Shown here: positions 1 through 8,363 of the stretch, one piece after another | Numbering within the stretch: the stretch's first letter is position 1 | Layout of the letters: every line of letters starts with the position of its first letter | Source: Prevotella sp. | GTDB taxonomy: Bacteria > Bacteroidota > Bacteroidia > Bacteroidales > Dysgonomonadaceae | Direction of reading: 5' to 3' | Length of the DNA stretch: 64,000 nucleotides | Assembly (NCBI GenBank): GCA_031285625.1 | Contig: JAITVV010000048.1 | Span: forward strand, 37,834-101,833 | Position numbers and translations under genes: made by a program | Notes under the pieces: model-generated | What the model was told of the DNA's origin: nothing | Seen by the model: only the letters and a program-made list of their open reading frames with translations | Database searches by the model: none

Positions 1-2
1 AT

Positions 3-803
3 GCTGGCTGGTATGGCGGCGGCTGGTATGGCGGACACCATCACCATCGTTCTAATTACTCATACTCAGGAAGACCACGTTACGGATATGGCTCCAGTGG
101 ACGCTATTCAGCATCTAGCGGACGTTATGGTAGTTCATCAGGAAGATATTCTTCATCATACAGTGGAGGTAGAGGTTCGTCAGTTGGCACTCGCCCATCA
201 TACGGAACAGGAGGTAGAGGCTCATCTGTAGGTACTCGTCCATCTTATGGTTCAAGTGGCAGAGGCTCATCTACAGGGGTAAGTACAAGACCAACTACAC
301 GTCCTAGTTATAATACAGGAACATCAACGGGCAGAGGGTCATCTAGTGGTGTAAGCACAAGACCGACAACTCGTCCTAGTTACAATACCGGAACTTCAAC
401 AGGTAGAGGTTCATCTAGTGGTGTAAGTACAAGACCGACTACACGCCCTAGCTACAATAGTGGTAGTTCTTCGACTGGCAGAGGATCCTCCAGTTCAGGT
501 GTAAGTTCAAGGCCATCTACTCGTCCAAGCTATAACAGCAGTGGATCAAGCAGCAGTAGCTCGCGTCCAAGTTATAATAGTTCGTCTAGTTCACGTCCTA
601 GCTATAACAGTAGCTCATCAAGTAGATCAAGTAGTTCTAGTTCACGTCCTAGCTATAATAGCAGCAGTTCTTCGTCAAGTAGGAGTTCAAGCTACAGTAG
701 TCCTTCAAGCAGTTCTTCTAGAGGCTCTTACAGTTCAGGAAGTTCTTCCTCTGGTCGTTCTTCCGGTGGTGGAGGTGGCAGAAGCGGTGGCGGACGTCGA
801 TAA
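3..803 (+). CDS. Ser/Gly/Arg/Tyr-rich repeat protein, C-terminal part (5' end outside window)
   Basis: The frame is open from base 3 to the TAA at 801-803 and has no start inside the window, so this is the 3' part of a longer gene. The visible product of about 266 residues is almost entirely Ser, Gly, Arg, Thr, Pro and Tyr. It begins with GWYGGGWYGG and a His run, passes through imperfect units containing STRPTTRPSYN, then a poly-Ser stretch with RPSYN motifs, and ends GGGGRSGGGRR. Frames 1 and 2 also stay open for stretches, but they give Val/Leu-rich or His-rich nonsense. The third frame gives coherent repeats, ends just before a terminator and is in line with the next gene. Similar Ser/Tyr/Arg-rich proteins of Bacteroides carry the historical label vitellogenin II precursor; that likeness is recalled, not tested. 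The function is unknown and a cell-surface location is only a guess. Confidence 0.75.
   Translation, partial: AGWYGGGWYGGHHHHRSNYSYSGRPRYGYGSSGRYSASSGRYGSSSGRYSSSYSGGRGSSVGTRPSYGTGGRGSSVGTRPSYGSSGRGSSTGVSTRPTTRPSYNTGTSTGRGSSSGVSTRPTTRPSYNTGTSTGRGSSSGVSTRPTTRPSYNSGSSSTGRGSSSSGVSSRPSTRPSYNSSGSSSSSSRPSYNSSSSSRPSYNSSSSSRSSSSSSRPSYNSSSSSSSRSSSYSSPSSSSSRGSYSSGSSSSGRSSGGGGGRSGGGRR
276..497 (+). repeat. Three in-frame tandem units of 72-78 bp
   Basis: Units begin at 276, 348 and 420, and a degenerate fourth begins at 498. The first two are exactly 72 bp (24 codons) and the third has six extra bases. Each encodes a GVSTRPTTRPSYN-type core followed by a Ser/Thr/Gly linker. All spacings are multiples of three, so unit gain or loss would keep the reading frame. 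Confidence 0.85.
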
Positions 804-832
804 ATTATGAAACTAAAAAACTGAAAATACTA

Positions 833-874
833 AAAAAGCTGTTTCAATGAATAAAACTGGAACAGCTTTTTAAG
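833..874 (+). terminator. Rho-independent terminator
   Basis: A 13-bp stem pairs 833-845 (A-run, GCTGTTTC) with 859-871 (GGAACAGC, T-run), with one G-T wobble and a 13-nt loop. It lies 30 bases after the stop of the repeat-protein gene and before the porin gene. Confidence 0.85.
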
Positions 875-903
875 GAAATATACAAACGTTAGATATTATA
901 ATT

Positions 904-2514
904 ATGAGAAAGATATCATTCTTAATGTTAGCATCTCTATTTTCATTTGCAACTATCAATGCCCAGAATGAGATGGATGCTTATAAATGTTCAAAAAATG
1001 ATTTGACCGGTACAGCCCGTTCTGTAGCTATGGGAGGAGCTTTTGGCGCCTTAGGTGGAGATATCTCCGGTATTGCAATTAATCCTGCAGGTATAGGAGT
1101 TTATCAAAAATCAGAAATTGTGACTACTATTAATTTTCAGAATACGAAGTCACAGGCAGAGCTAAACGTTGGAAAAGACAGTGAAAACAAATTTAAATTT
1201 ACGTTTGATAATTTAGCCTTTGTTACTGTTTTCCCTTTGAATAGTGATGTTGTACCTACATTAAATATAGGATTTTCTTATAATCGTTTGAAAAGTTTTG
1301 ACCGTCAATATCTAATGAGAGGTGATTATACTCAATCATTAACAGATTATATTGCAGGAAGGGCAACCAGTAATGGTATCTCTAGTGATAATATAGCACT
1401 AAAAGGAAATGATCAATGGAATGTCTGGAACAATCAGGACTGGTTAACAGTACTGGGATATAATTCTTTCTTAGTGAACGAAACATCGACAGGAAAATAC
1501 TCGACAGCGATACCTGATAATATTCCTGTATCCAGTGATTTATTCGTACAGGAAAAAGGTGCTATCGACTCATATGATTTTAACATAGGTGCATCTATTT
1601 CAGATGTAGTAAATGTTGGTGCTACTATATCAATGACTGATATAAACTACCGTCTTTATTCTCAATATACGGAGTATATGTTAGACGGTAACGGTGGTAT
1701 TGCAGATAATCGTAGATTTGATTTATACAACTGGGATAGAACAGATGGGACAGGCTGGCAGGTTAAAGCCGGAATAATTGTAAAACCGGTACAGGAACTT
1801 CGTATCGGACTATCTTACCATTCACCGACTTGGTATAAAATGACCGATCATTTCGCTGCTGATTTGGTACACAACTTATCAGGTGTACAAGGAGCTAATT
1901 TAGGTCAGGACTATGCCCCAGGGGAAGTCTTAAGCTACGATGGAGATGAAGATGCAGTTTATGACTACAAGCTGCGCACACCTGATAAATGGACATTCAG
2001 TCTAGCCGGAGTAATTGCTTCCAAAGCTATTATTAGTGCTGATTATGAGTTGACTAATTACAAAAACAATATGAGATTACATGATCGCAATAGTAATACT
2101 CTATCTCCAGACCCGAATGAGTATATTAAAAATGATTTTAGAATGTCATCATCTGTTCGCGTAGGATTAGAATATCGTTTTACAAGTAAGTTTCTTGGTC
2201 GTGTAGGTTATTCCTGGGTACAAAGCCCTTTTGAAACAACTATAAAAAATAGCGGAGAAGAAGTTACCACAGATCCTCGCCCTGTTACACAATATGCATT
2301 TGATGGAGACACACACTATATTACATATGGCTTAGGGTATCAGTTTATTCCTCAAAGGCGTTCGGATGACAGAGAAGTCGGCTATTTCTATACAGATATT
2401 GCTTTTGTAATGAAAACTCAAAAGGATGACTTGTATGCTTTTAACGGGGCTGAAAAAGCAACTCTTAAAACAAACTCTTTCCGAGGTTTATTAACTGTAG
2501 GATATAAATTCTAG
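904..2514 (+). CDS. OmpP1/FadL-type outer-membrane barrel protein
   Basis: The 536-residue product has a signal peptide ending INAQ|NE. Close behind it is a strongly Bacteroidetes-type N-terminus, RSVAMGGAFGALGG and then SGIAINPAGIGVYQ, the signature of the OmpP1/FadL/TodX superfamily as found in this phylum. The rest alternates aromatic and polar residues as expected for transmembrane beta-strands and ends GYKF, with the terminal aromatic typical of barrels. The family includes transporters of hydrophobic compounds, but the substrate of the Bacteroidetes branch is not known. The gene stands alone between two terminators. The protein is probably in the outer membrane; the transport role is inferred from family only. 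Confidence 0.85.
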   Translation: MRKISFLMLASLFSFATINAQNEMDAYKCSKNDLTGTARSVAMGGAFGALGGDISGIAINPAGIGVYQKSEIVTTINFQNTKSQAELNVGKDSENKFKFTFDNLAFVTVFPLNSDVVPTLNIGFSYNRLKSFDRQYLMRGDYTQSLTDYIAGRATSNGISSDNIALKGNDQWNVWNNQDWLTVLGYNSFLVNETSTGKYSTAIPDNIPVSSDLFVQEKGAIDSYDFNIGASISDVVNVGATISMTDINYRLYSQYTEYMLDGNGGIADNRRFDLYNWDRTDGTGWQVKAGIIVKPVQELRIGLSYHSPTWYKMTDHFAADLVHNLSGVQGANLGQDYAPGEVLSYDGDEDAVYDYKLRTPDKWTFSLAGVIASKAIISADYELTNYKNNMRLHDRNSNTLSPDPNEYIKNDFRMSSSVRVGLEYRFTSKFLGRVGYSWVQSPFETTIKNSGEEVTTDPRPVTQYAFDGDTHYITYGLGYQFIPQRRSDDREVGYFYTDIAFVMKTQKDDLYAFNGAEKATLKTNSFRGLLTVGYKF

Positions 2515-2531
2515 AAAATAACATAGTAAAG

Positions 2532-2568
2532 AAGCAGCGATTTCGTTTTGAAATTGCTGCTTTTTTAT
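2532..2568 (+). terminator. Rho-independent terminator
   Basis: Stem 2532-2544 (AAGCAGCGATTTC) pairs with 2550-2562 (GAAATTGCTGCTT) around a 5-nt loop and is followed by T residues. It lies 17 bases after the porin stop codon. Confidence 0.88.
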
Positions 2569-2605
2569 TATTGTGAGATATATTTGTATTTTATAAATTA
2601 ATTAT

Positions 2606-3064
2606 ATGAAACTTGAAATAAGAAAACTTGATAAAAGTGAACCTGTTCCTTTCGACCTGCTATATTTGGCTGATCCATCAAAAGAAGCTGTAAATGACTA
2701 TTTAAACAGAGGGACTTGCTATATAGGTCTATCAAATGATAAAATAATCGGAGTTTATGTTTTACTCCCTACCCGGCCTTTTACGATTGAACTCGTAAAT
2801 CTGGCTGTTGATGAGGCATTCCACAATAAGGGATTAGGCAGAAAACTTATCGATCACGCAATAACTGTTGCCCGGGATGGAAATTATCAGGTACTTGAAG
2901 TTGGTACCGGTAATGCCGGAATAGGACAAATGGCACTTTATCAGAAATGCGGTTTTTCAATTGTACATGTTGATTTCGATTTTTTCAGGAAACATTATGA
3001 TGAGCCAATTTTCGAGAATGGTATTGAATGCCGCCATATGATCCGTCTAAGTATGGATTTGTAA
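2606..3064 (+). CDS. GNAT-family N-acetyltransferase
   Basis: The 152-residue product has the usual single GNAT domain. Motif A is visible as VNLAVDEAFHNKGLGRKLID, holding the acetyl-CoA pyrophosphate-binding loop, and the C-terminal YQKCGF is the common YxxxGF element. It starts at an ATG 92 bases after the porin stop and is the first of three same-strand genes with short gaps (31 bases to the next), so it may share a transcript with the maltose-type acetyltransferase. The acceptor substrate cannot be told from sequence. Confidence 0.85.
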   Translation: MKLEIRKLDKSEPVPFDLLYLADPSKEAVNDYLNRGTCYIGLSNDKIIGVYVLLPTRPFTIELVNLAVDEAFHNKGLGRKLIDHAITVARDGNYQVLEVGTGNAGIGQMALYQKCGFSIVHVDFDFFRKHYDEPIFENGIECRHMIRLSMDL

Positions 3065-3095
3065 TAGACTCAGATTAATCATAGACAATAGAATA

Positions 3096-3656
3096 ATGAC
3101 TGAAAAAGAGAAAGCAGAAAGAGGTCTTTTGTATGATGCAAATTCCGATCAGGAAATTCTTGCCGACAGGCAGAGAGCAAAAGAAATACTTTATGAATAC
3201 AATAATCTGCATCCTAAAAAGCAAGATGAAAGGAAGCAAATATTAAGGCTATTGCTAAATAAGACTGGAAATGAATTCATTTTTGAACCTCCTTTTTATT
3301 GCGATTACGGATATAACATTGAAGTTGGAGAGAATTTTTTTGCTAATATGAATCTGGTTATTCTGGATGGAGCGAAAGTAAGTATAGGAAATAATGTTTT
3401 TATTGCACCTAATGTAGGCATTTATACTGCAGGGCATCCTTTAGATGAAATACAACGAAATGAAGGTCTGGAGTATGCATATCCTGTTACTATAGGCAAT
3501 AGTGTATGGATAGGTGCGGGTGTGAGCATTCTGCCCGGAGTAACTGTTGGTAATAACGTGGTAATAGGTGCAGGGAGTGTAGTAACAAAAGATATACCAG
3601 ATAACTGTGTTGTCGCAGGAAACCCCGCAGTTATAAAAAAGAGATTGGATAAATAA
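3096..3656 (+). CDS. Maltose/galactoside O-acetyltransferase-type hexapeptide transferase
   Basis: The 186-residue product matches the Maa/LacA/NodL class. An N-terminal helical cap has the ERGLLYDANSD motif, followed by left-handed beta-helix hexapeptide repeats (IGNNVF, IGNSVW, VGNNVV, IGAGSVV). The catalytic His lies in GIYTAGHPLD, and the C-terminus VVAGNPAVI is standard for the family. These cytosolic trimeric enzymes move acetyl from acetyl-CoA to a sugar hydroxyl; the true acceptor is unknown. A second family member lies at 56226-56771. The start ATG is 31 bases after the preceding GNAT gene, and the next gene begins 3 bases after this stop. Confidence 0.9.
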   Translation: MTEKEKAERGLLYDANSDQEILADRQRAKEILYEYNNLHPKKQDERKQILRLLLNKTGNEFIFEPPFYCDYGYNIEVGENFFANMNLVILDGAKVSIGNNVFIAPNVGIYTAGHPLDEIQRNEGLEYAYPVTIGNSVWIGAGVSILPGVTVGNNVVIGAGSVVTKDIPDNCVVAGNPAVIKKRLDK

Positions 3657-3659
3657 TCC

Positions 3660-4247
3660 ATGGAGCATATTTTAGAAATAGCAAAGCGGAATGAACAACG
3701 TGCATGGAAAATCATAAATGATTCCGATGTAATCAATATATGGCAGTCGGTAGGGGCAAAAATAAATCTTGTCGGTTCTTTAAAGATGGGACTTTTAATG
3801 AAACATCGTGATATCGATTTTCACATATATACAGACTCCCTGAATATTTCTGACAGTTTTGCAGCCATGAGGAAACTTGCTGAAAATCCTTTTATAAAAC
3901 GCATCGAGTACAACAACTTAATAGATACAGATGAAAAATGTATAGAATGGCATGCATGGTACCTTGATGAAGATGAACAATTATGGCAATTAGACATGAT
4001 CCATATACTGAAAGGGTCTTTTTATGACGGTTATTTTGAGAAGATGGCCGACCGTATATGCGAGGTGTTAACGCCAGAAACAAGGCTGACTATATTGAAC
4101 TTGAAGAATGAAACTCCTGAAAGAAAAAAGATAATAGGGGTAGAATATTACAAGGCTGTTATTCAGGATGGCATTAAAACATATGATGAGTTTTTAGAAT
4201 GGAAGAAAAATCATCCTAATAATGGAATTATAAATTGGATTCCTTAA
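3660..4247 (+). CDS. Nucleotidyltransferase-fold protein, function unknown
   Basis: The 195-residue product carries VGSLKMGLLMKHRDIDFHIY near residues 38-57. This fits the GS(x)n(D/E)xD pattern of the minimal nucleotidyltransferase fold, with RDID as the metal-binding acidic pair. A third carboxylate may be the Asp in QLDMIHI. No partner domain such as HEPN or KNTase C-terminal is obvious. The ATG lies 3 bases after the acetyltransferase stop, so co-translation is likely. Members of this fold transfer nucleotides to drugs, RNA or proteins; which one applies here is not known. The gene ends just before a shared bidirectional terminator. Confidence 0.65.
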   Translation: MEHILEIAKRNEQRAWKIINDSDVINIWQSVGAKINLVGSLKMGLLMKHRDIDFHIYTDSLNISDSFAAMRKLAENPFIKRIEYNNLIDTDEKCIEWHAWYLDEDEQLWQLDMIHILKGSFYDGYFEKMADRICEVLTPETRLTILNLKNETPERKKIIGVEYYKAVIQDGIKTYDEFLEWKKNHPNNGIINWIP

Positions 4248-4260
4248 TTTATAGTAAATA

Positions 4261-4291
4261 AAAAGGGTTTTGCAAATTGCAAAACCCTTTT
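4261..4291. terminator. Bidirectional terminator between convergent genes
   Basis: A 15-bp perfect inverted repeat (4261-4275 with 4277-4291, arms AAAAGGGTTTTGCAA and its complement) lies between the plus-strand cluster and the minus-strand tpx gene. It has an A-run before and a T-run after on either strand. Confidence 0.9.
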
Positions 4292-4309
4292 CTATTATTA
4301 GCTGAAATA

Positions 4310-4813
4310 TTATTTTTTCAGAGCATTAATTGCTGCATCATAATTTGGTTCGTTAGTAGTTTCTGCTACCAGTTCATTATAAAGTACTTTCCCTTCAGTA
4401 TCAAGAACAACAACCGAACGGGCAAGTAGACCTTTCAATGGACCATCAAGAGTCAATACACCATATGCTTTAGCAAATTCAGGATTTCTGAAAACTGATG
4501 CAGGGTGTACATTTTCAATACCTTCTGTTGTACAGAAGCGTCCTGCTGCAAATGGTAAATCTGCTGAAACAGCAAGTATTACTGTATTGGGAAGATTAGC
4601 AGCCTCTTTGTTGAACTTACGTACTGATGCTGCACAAACACCTGTATCCAGGCTAGGAAAAATATTAAGAATTACATTCTTTCCTTTAAGGTCTTTTAGA
4701 GATACTTCAGACAGGTCTGATTTAACCAAAACAAATTCAGGGGCTGTTGTGCCTACTGCCGGAAGTTGTCCGCTAATATTTACTGGAGAACCTTTAAATG
4801 TTACTTGTGACAT
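4310..4813 (-). CDS. tpx: Thiol peroxidase Tpx
   Basis: The 167-residue product is a 2-Cys atypical peroxiredoxin that reduces hydrogen peroxide and alkyl hydroperoxides using thioredoxin. The peroxidatic Cys60 lies in SLDTGVCAAS and the resolving Cys94 in AAGRFCTTEG, matching the spacing of E. coli Tpx. Length and the N-terminus VTFKGSPV also fit the family. It is the last gene of a minus-strand run with the MarR regulator and nitroreductase, 31 bases after the latter. The grouping suggests joint induction by peroxide or electrophile stress. Confidence 0.96.
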   Translation of the reverse strand: MSQVTFKGSPVNISGQLPAVGTTAPEFVLVKSDLSEVSLKDLKGKNVILNIFPSLDTGVCAASVRKFNKEAANLPNTVILAVSADLPFAAGRFCTTEGIENVHPASVFRNPEFAKAYGVLTLDGPLKGLLARSVVVLDTEGKVLYNELVAETTNEPNYDAAINALKK

Positions 4814-4844
4814 AATTTTTGTTTTTAATTGTTTGTTAATAGTT

Positions 4845-5480
4845 TTATTTTATTTCAATAAGAAAATCTTTTTTAGGATGACGAATCTTTTTCAGGTTTA
4901 CCAACCAGTCATTTGTTGAATCCCGATAACCTAAAGGTAATATTGTAACACTTTTAAGCCCACGTTCGTTCAATTTTAATAATTTATCTAATGCTTCATT
5001 ATCAAATCCTTCCATTGGGGTAGAATCGATTTTCAGATCGGCAGCCATCGCCATTGCAAAACCAAAAGCAATATATGCCTGACGGGCAGCATGTTCGAAA
5101 TTTACTTCGGCCGGACGACGTAAATAGGCCTTCTTCAGCCTGTCTGTGTAATCTTTATATTGGTTAGGGTCCTGTGCCCGGCCTTCAGTAATATATTTAT
5201 ATATTGTATCTATACGTTCTTCTGTATAATTATCCCATGCAGCAAATACCAATAAATGAGAACTATCTGCTATTTGTTGCTGATTGAATGCAATTGGTAC
5301 TATCTTGTTTTTTATTTCCTGATTTGTAATTACGAAGATCTCAAAAGGTTGTAAACCTGATGAAGTTGGTGCCAACCATGCTGCTTCAATGATTTCATCT
5401 ACTAATTTTTGATCAACTTTTTTCGCCGAATCAAATTTTTTTGTTGCGTATCTCCATTGTAGTGCGTCTATTAAGCTCAT
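4845..5480 (-). CDS. NfsB-type NAD(P)H nitroreductase
   Basis: The 211-residue product is a single-domain FMN-dependent nitroreductase of the NfsB/FRase I group. RYATKKFD near the N-terminus holds the FMN-phosphate-binding Arg, LAPTSSGLQPFEIFVI is the typical FMN-contact segment, and the C-terminal LPLGYRD is conserved. These dimeric cytosolic enzymes reduce quinones, nitro compounds or pteridines with NAD(P)H. The gene lies between the MarR regulator (46-base gap) and tpx (31-base gap), all on the minus strand. The natural substrate is unknown. Confidence 0.92.
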   Translation of the reverse strand: MSLIDALQWRYATKKFDSAKKVDQKLVDEIIEAAWLAPTSSGLQPFEIFVITNQEIKNKIVPIAFNQQQIADSSHLLVFAAWDNYTEERIDTIYKYITEGRAQDPNQYKDYTDRLKKAYLRRPAEVNFEHAARQAYIAFGFAMAMAADLKIDSTPMEGFDNEALDKLLKLNERGLKSVTILPLGYRDSTNDWLVNLKKIRHPKKDFLIEIK

Positions 5481-5526
5481 TTTATTCCTTATTTTTGTTA
5501 TTCTTTATTTTAGTATGAATGATAAT

Positions 5527-5976
5527 TTATATCAGGTTATCATTACATTTTCCTGTTATTTTTAATAATGACTTCAACTGTTCACGTAATAGAACTAACT
5601 GCTCGTCATTTGTTTCTAAGGCTTTTTTTATTGCAGGAGGAATTGACTCCGCTTTTTTCTCCAATTCTTTGCCTTTATCCGATATTATAATATCTACCAC
5701 TCTCTCATCTGCACTCGAACGTTTTCTTATTAATAACCCATTAGCTTCCATCCTTTTCAGCAAAGGTGTTAACGTTCCACTATCTAGCCATAACAATTCA
5801 CCCAGATGTTTTACTGTAACAGACTTGCGTTCCCATAAAACCATAAGTACAAGATATTGGGGATATGTAAGTCCTAATTTTTCCAAATGGGGACGGTATA
5901 TTGCGGTTATCTGCCTCGATAAAGCATATATCGGAAAACAGAGTTGGTTTTTTAATTTTAAACTTTCATTCATCAT
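5527..5976 (-). CDS. MarR-family regulator, OhrR-like redox sensor
   Basis: The 149-residue product has the MarR winged helix (YPQYLVLMVLWE, then the recognition region LDSGTLTPLLKRMEANGLI and wing RSSADERVV). The N-terminus LKNQLCFPIYALSR matches OhrR proteins, whose reactive Cys sits in this context, here Cys13. OhrR repressors leave DNA when that Cys is oxidised by organic peroxides or hypochlorite. Lying directly upstream of nitroreductase and tpx on the same strand, it probably controls that operon and itself. The first ATG at 5976 was taken; a second follows at once. The peroxide-sensing role is inferred from the Cys and neighbours. Confidence 0.9.
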   Translation of the reverse strand: MMNESLKLKNQLCFPIYALSRQITAIYRPHLEKLGLTYPQYLVLMVLWERKSVTVKHLGELLWLDSGTLTPLLKRMEANGLLIRKRSSADERVVDIIISDKGKELEKKAESIPPAIKKALETNDEQLVLLREQLKSLLKITGKCNDNLI

Positions 5977-5996
5977 TTTAATTTCTTAAAATTCGA

Positions 5997-6004
5997 TTGT
6001 ACAA
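5997..6004. promoter_or_regulatory. Possible operator: TTGTACAA palindrome before marR
   Basis: A perfect 8-bp palindrome lies 21 bases upstream of the regulator start. On the minus strand it overlaps TAATTTTG, which fits the TAnnTTTG -7 element. MarR-type repressors commonly bind palindromes at this position. No clear -33 element is seen, so this is tentative. Confidence 0.35.
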
Positions 6005-6336
6005 AATTAAATATTTTAAAATTATATTGCAGGCTTCTTTTTGTTAAATAAGATTAATAGGTTAGCCTTTTCCTTTTTCGTCATGAAAATGAAAAATATG
6101 AAAAGCTTTAATTGAAAGGCTCTAGGAATAAAATGTAAACAGATAAGCTGGAATGATAAGAATTGTTGGCATTCGTTTTGACAATTGTCGGACAACTTTA
6201 GTGTTGAACTTATCTAGTCTGACAGATTAGGAGAACATATCGTATCGTCTTTAGCAAAAGATTCAATATCTTCCATTAGCAAAAGCTATATTTTAGGAAA
6301 TAGAGATTATAACTTGCTATAAAAGTTTTTCAAAAA
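6005..6336. other. Intergenic, no gene recognised
   Basis: This AT-rich stretch lies between the marR promoter and the end of the downstream GNAT gene. No open frame of convincing composition, no hairpin with a T-run and no repeat shared with other parts of the window was found. Confidence 0.6.
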
Positions 6337-6747
6337 TTAGGGATTAAATGTTTTCTCCATTATTATATAGTCATAGCCATTTTGAACAAAAGACTTATCA
6401 GTTTCTTTATATCCAAACTTTTTGTAAAAACCTGTGGCATTAGTTCTGGCATTGCACCATAAACGATCAAATTTCATATCATTAGCATAGTCTGTAAGCC
6501 ATTGCATCAATGCAGATGCATACCCCTTCCTTTGCATATCAGTACGGGTAGCTAATTTACGAAATTGCACTTCCCTGCCATGCAAGAAGACAGACATCAC
6601 TGACATTAACTCTTCGTTTTCATATACGCCGATATGCAGCCCCATATCGTCGTCGGGAAGTTTTACAAATTCAATACTTTTGTCAGGATACATTACTTGT
6701 TGACGCATAGCCAGTACTTCTTCATATGGTGCTTCTGATATAATCAT
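6337..6747 (-). CDS. GNAT-family N-acetyltransferase
   Basis: The 136-residue product shows the acetyl-CoA-binding motif RTDMQRKGYASALMQWL and the C-terminal FYKKFGYKET (motif B). It resembles small ElaA/YjcF-like acetyltransferases, but the acceptor is unknown. It follows the DUF3943 barrel gene by only 4 bases on the same strand, so the two are surely co-transcribed. The pairing looks incidental and does not point to a function. Confidence 0.82.
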   Translation of the reverse strand: MIISEAPYEEVLAMRQQVMYPDKSIEFVKLPDDDMGLHIGVYENEELMSVMSVFLHGREVQFRKLATRTDMQRKGYASALMQWLTDYANDMKFDRLWCNARTNATGFYKKFGYKETDKSFVQNGYDYIIMEKTFNP

Positions 6748-6751
6748 TTCT

Positions 6752-8230
6752 TTAAAATTTATAAGTTAACATTAAGCGTCCTTCTGATGTTTGAGAAAAA
6801 ACATCATCAAAATATTTATAGTTCGTATCACGGGTATAATTATATACAATACCTGTAAGGAAAAGATGATCTCTCAACTTCACATCCGCCCTAAGGCTTA
6901 TAGCATGCAGTATAGCCTGCGACTTATCTCCCTGATAATCGAATTCATGTACATCGATAGTGTCCCAGTCTATATCCTGTGGATATCCCTTCCAAGTAAA
7001 CATCCGATATATTTCGTAATTTCCGGACAAACTGATCCGATCTTTATATGTAAGGTTGAATCCAGCCTTTGTGCTAAAACCACTAGCCAGATTATAATTA
7101 CGCATATCCACTACATAGTGATCACTCAACGCACCTCCCAATAAAACCAGATTAGCATGTAAATATGCATCAAATCCTACATTTCTTACACGCTTGCTCT
7201 GATAAATAAGCCCTGTACCAAAGGATGCAGGGGTGCAGAATTTATAAGGGATCTTCGCCGAAACATCAGATATTGTATCCGAATCATAATAATCAAAGTG
7301 CTGATAAAATCCCAAACTTAAAAAATCATTTTTTGTATCTACCAGATCGGTCACATATAGCCGTCCGATTATATTTAATTGGCTAAGCATTGGCTGAGAA
7401 CTATGAATATTCAGATTACTCTTAAAAGTAAAATAATCATATGGCTTCTCATTTTCATCCGAAAATCGATCACCATATTCAATATTTATATCCATTGCAG
7501 CCCCTACCCCCTTGTCCAGAATTTCTCCTTTTAATTCAAGAATGCGTACTCCGGCCGATAATTCAACACTTACATCAGGTACTCCAAATTGTTTTCCGGA
7601 TGTAGACCGTCTACGCCAGGCATCACCATTTAGGATACGTGTAAGACCTCTGGTTGGAGCAATCAGAAACCCGGCTAGCTCTCGCCCAAAACGGTGCGTA
7701 CCTTCTCTTCTATCATCAAGAACTAAATCTGATGTACGATATAGTACTTCCCCAAGAGACAATCCGCCTATAGGTGTAGCTATAATATCATTGAATGATG
7801 GGTATTCATTTTCCATAAACAATTCCCACATAGCACTACCGCCAAATGCAAAAAGTCCTGACTGCCAGTAATTATAACCTCTCGATCGAGCTGAATTATA
7901 GTATAAACTACCATGATATGGATGCAGGAACATATTTGTACCCATCTGGTCATTGTCCCAGACAAAACGGTGAGAAAGATTTTTCTTTATTGTATGCATA
8001 TTTATATATGCAAACTCTTCTTTCATAATAAACCGATCAAATCCCCATATCCCCATATTTAAAGTGAAATTCTGAGCAGCAGCTCCCCATCCATTTTTTT
8101 TGGAATAATAAGCTATATCAAGAGAGTCTGCAGGCTTGGGGGGTGCAACCTGATACCGTATAGCAAACTGTGCTTGTGCAGAGAAAGATATTAATAGAAA
8201 TATTATTAATAGGTGAAGCTTATTTTGCAT
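6752..8230 (-). CDS. DUF3943 outer-membrane barrel protein
   Basis: The 492-residue product has a signal peptide ending AQAQ. The central block is the DUF3943 signature: FVWDNDQMGTNMFLHPYHG near residues 90-108, then ARSRGYNYWQSG, PIGGLSLGEVLYR and LVLDDR. The rest reads as beta-strands of an outer-membrane barrel and ends LMLTYKF. The family is widespread in Gram-negative bacteria without a known role. The gene leads a two-gene minus-strand unit with the GNAT at 6337. A TATCTTTG element on the minus strand at 8262-8269 is the likely promoter. Confidence 0.85.
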   Translation of the reverse strand: MQNKLHLLIIFLLISFSAQAQFAIRYQVAPPKPADSLDIAYYSKKNGWGAAAQNFTLNMGIWGFDRFIMKEEFAYINMHTIKKNLSHRFVWDNDQMGTNMFLHPYHGSLYYNSARSRGYNYWQSGLFAFGGSAMWELFMENEYPSFNDIIATPIGGLSLGEVLYRTSDLVLDDRREGTHRFGRELAGFLIAPTRGLTRILNGDAWRRRSTSGKQFGVPDVSVELSAGVRILELKGEILDKGVGAAMDINIEYGDRFSDENEKPYDYFTFKSNLNIHSSQPMLSQLNIIGRLYVTDLVDTKNDFLSLGFYQHFDYYDSDTISDVSAKIPYKFCTPASFGTGLIYQSKRVRNVGFDAYLHANLVLLGGALSDHYVVDMRNYNLASGFSTKAGFNLTYKDRISLSGNYEIYRMFTWKGYPQDIDWDTIDVHEFDYQGDKSQAILHAISLRADVKLRDHLFLTGIVYNYTRDTNYKYFDDVFSQTSEGRLMLTYKF

Positions 8231-8261
8231 CTAAAGATTTACTAAGTTATCTTAAAGGGTA

Positions 8262-8269
8262 CAAAGATA
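8262..8269 (-). promoter_or_regulatory. Bacteroidetes -7 element TATCTTTG
   Basis: The minus-strand TATCTTTG fits the TAnnTTTG consensus and lies 32 bases upstream of the DUF3943 start. No clear -33 partner was found. Confidence 0.5.
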
Positions 8270-8329
8270 CAATATTTAATAAATTGGGAAACAGTACTAT
8301 CAAGAATGTGAACCGAGAATTATTTTTTC

Positions 8330-8337
8330 TATCTTTG
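8330..8337 (+). promoter_or_regulatory. Bacteroidetes -7 element TATCTTTG
   Basis: TATCTTTG at 8330-8337 lies just before the ankyrin gene, 12 bases from its first ATG and 27 from its second. The distance favours the second ATG as the true start. Confidence 0.5.
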
Positions 8338-8363
8338 ATTATAACTTTATGGAATCAGGGGCA

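Noticed and set aside
276-572. CRISPR-like array
   Set aside because: The regular repeats are coding, directly adjacent and in frame, without spacers.
1-810. Open frames in frames 1 and 2 over the repeat-protein region (1-231 and 541-810)
   Set aside because: Their products are Val/Leu- or His-rich nonsense. The third frame gives coherent repeats through to a stop just before a terminator.
5519-5989. Plus-strand open frame opposite the MarR gene
   Set aside because: It is antisense to a clear MarR protein and has no homologous features.
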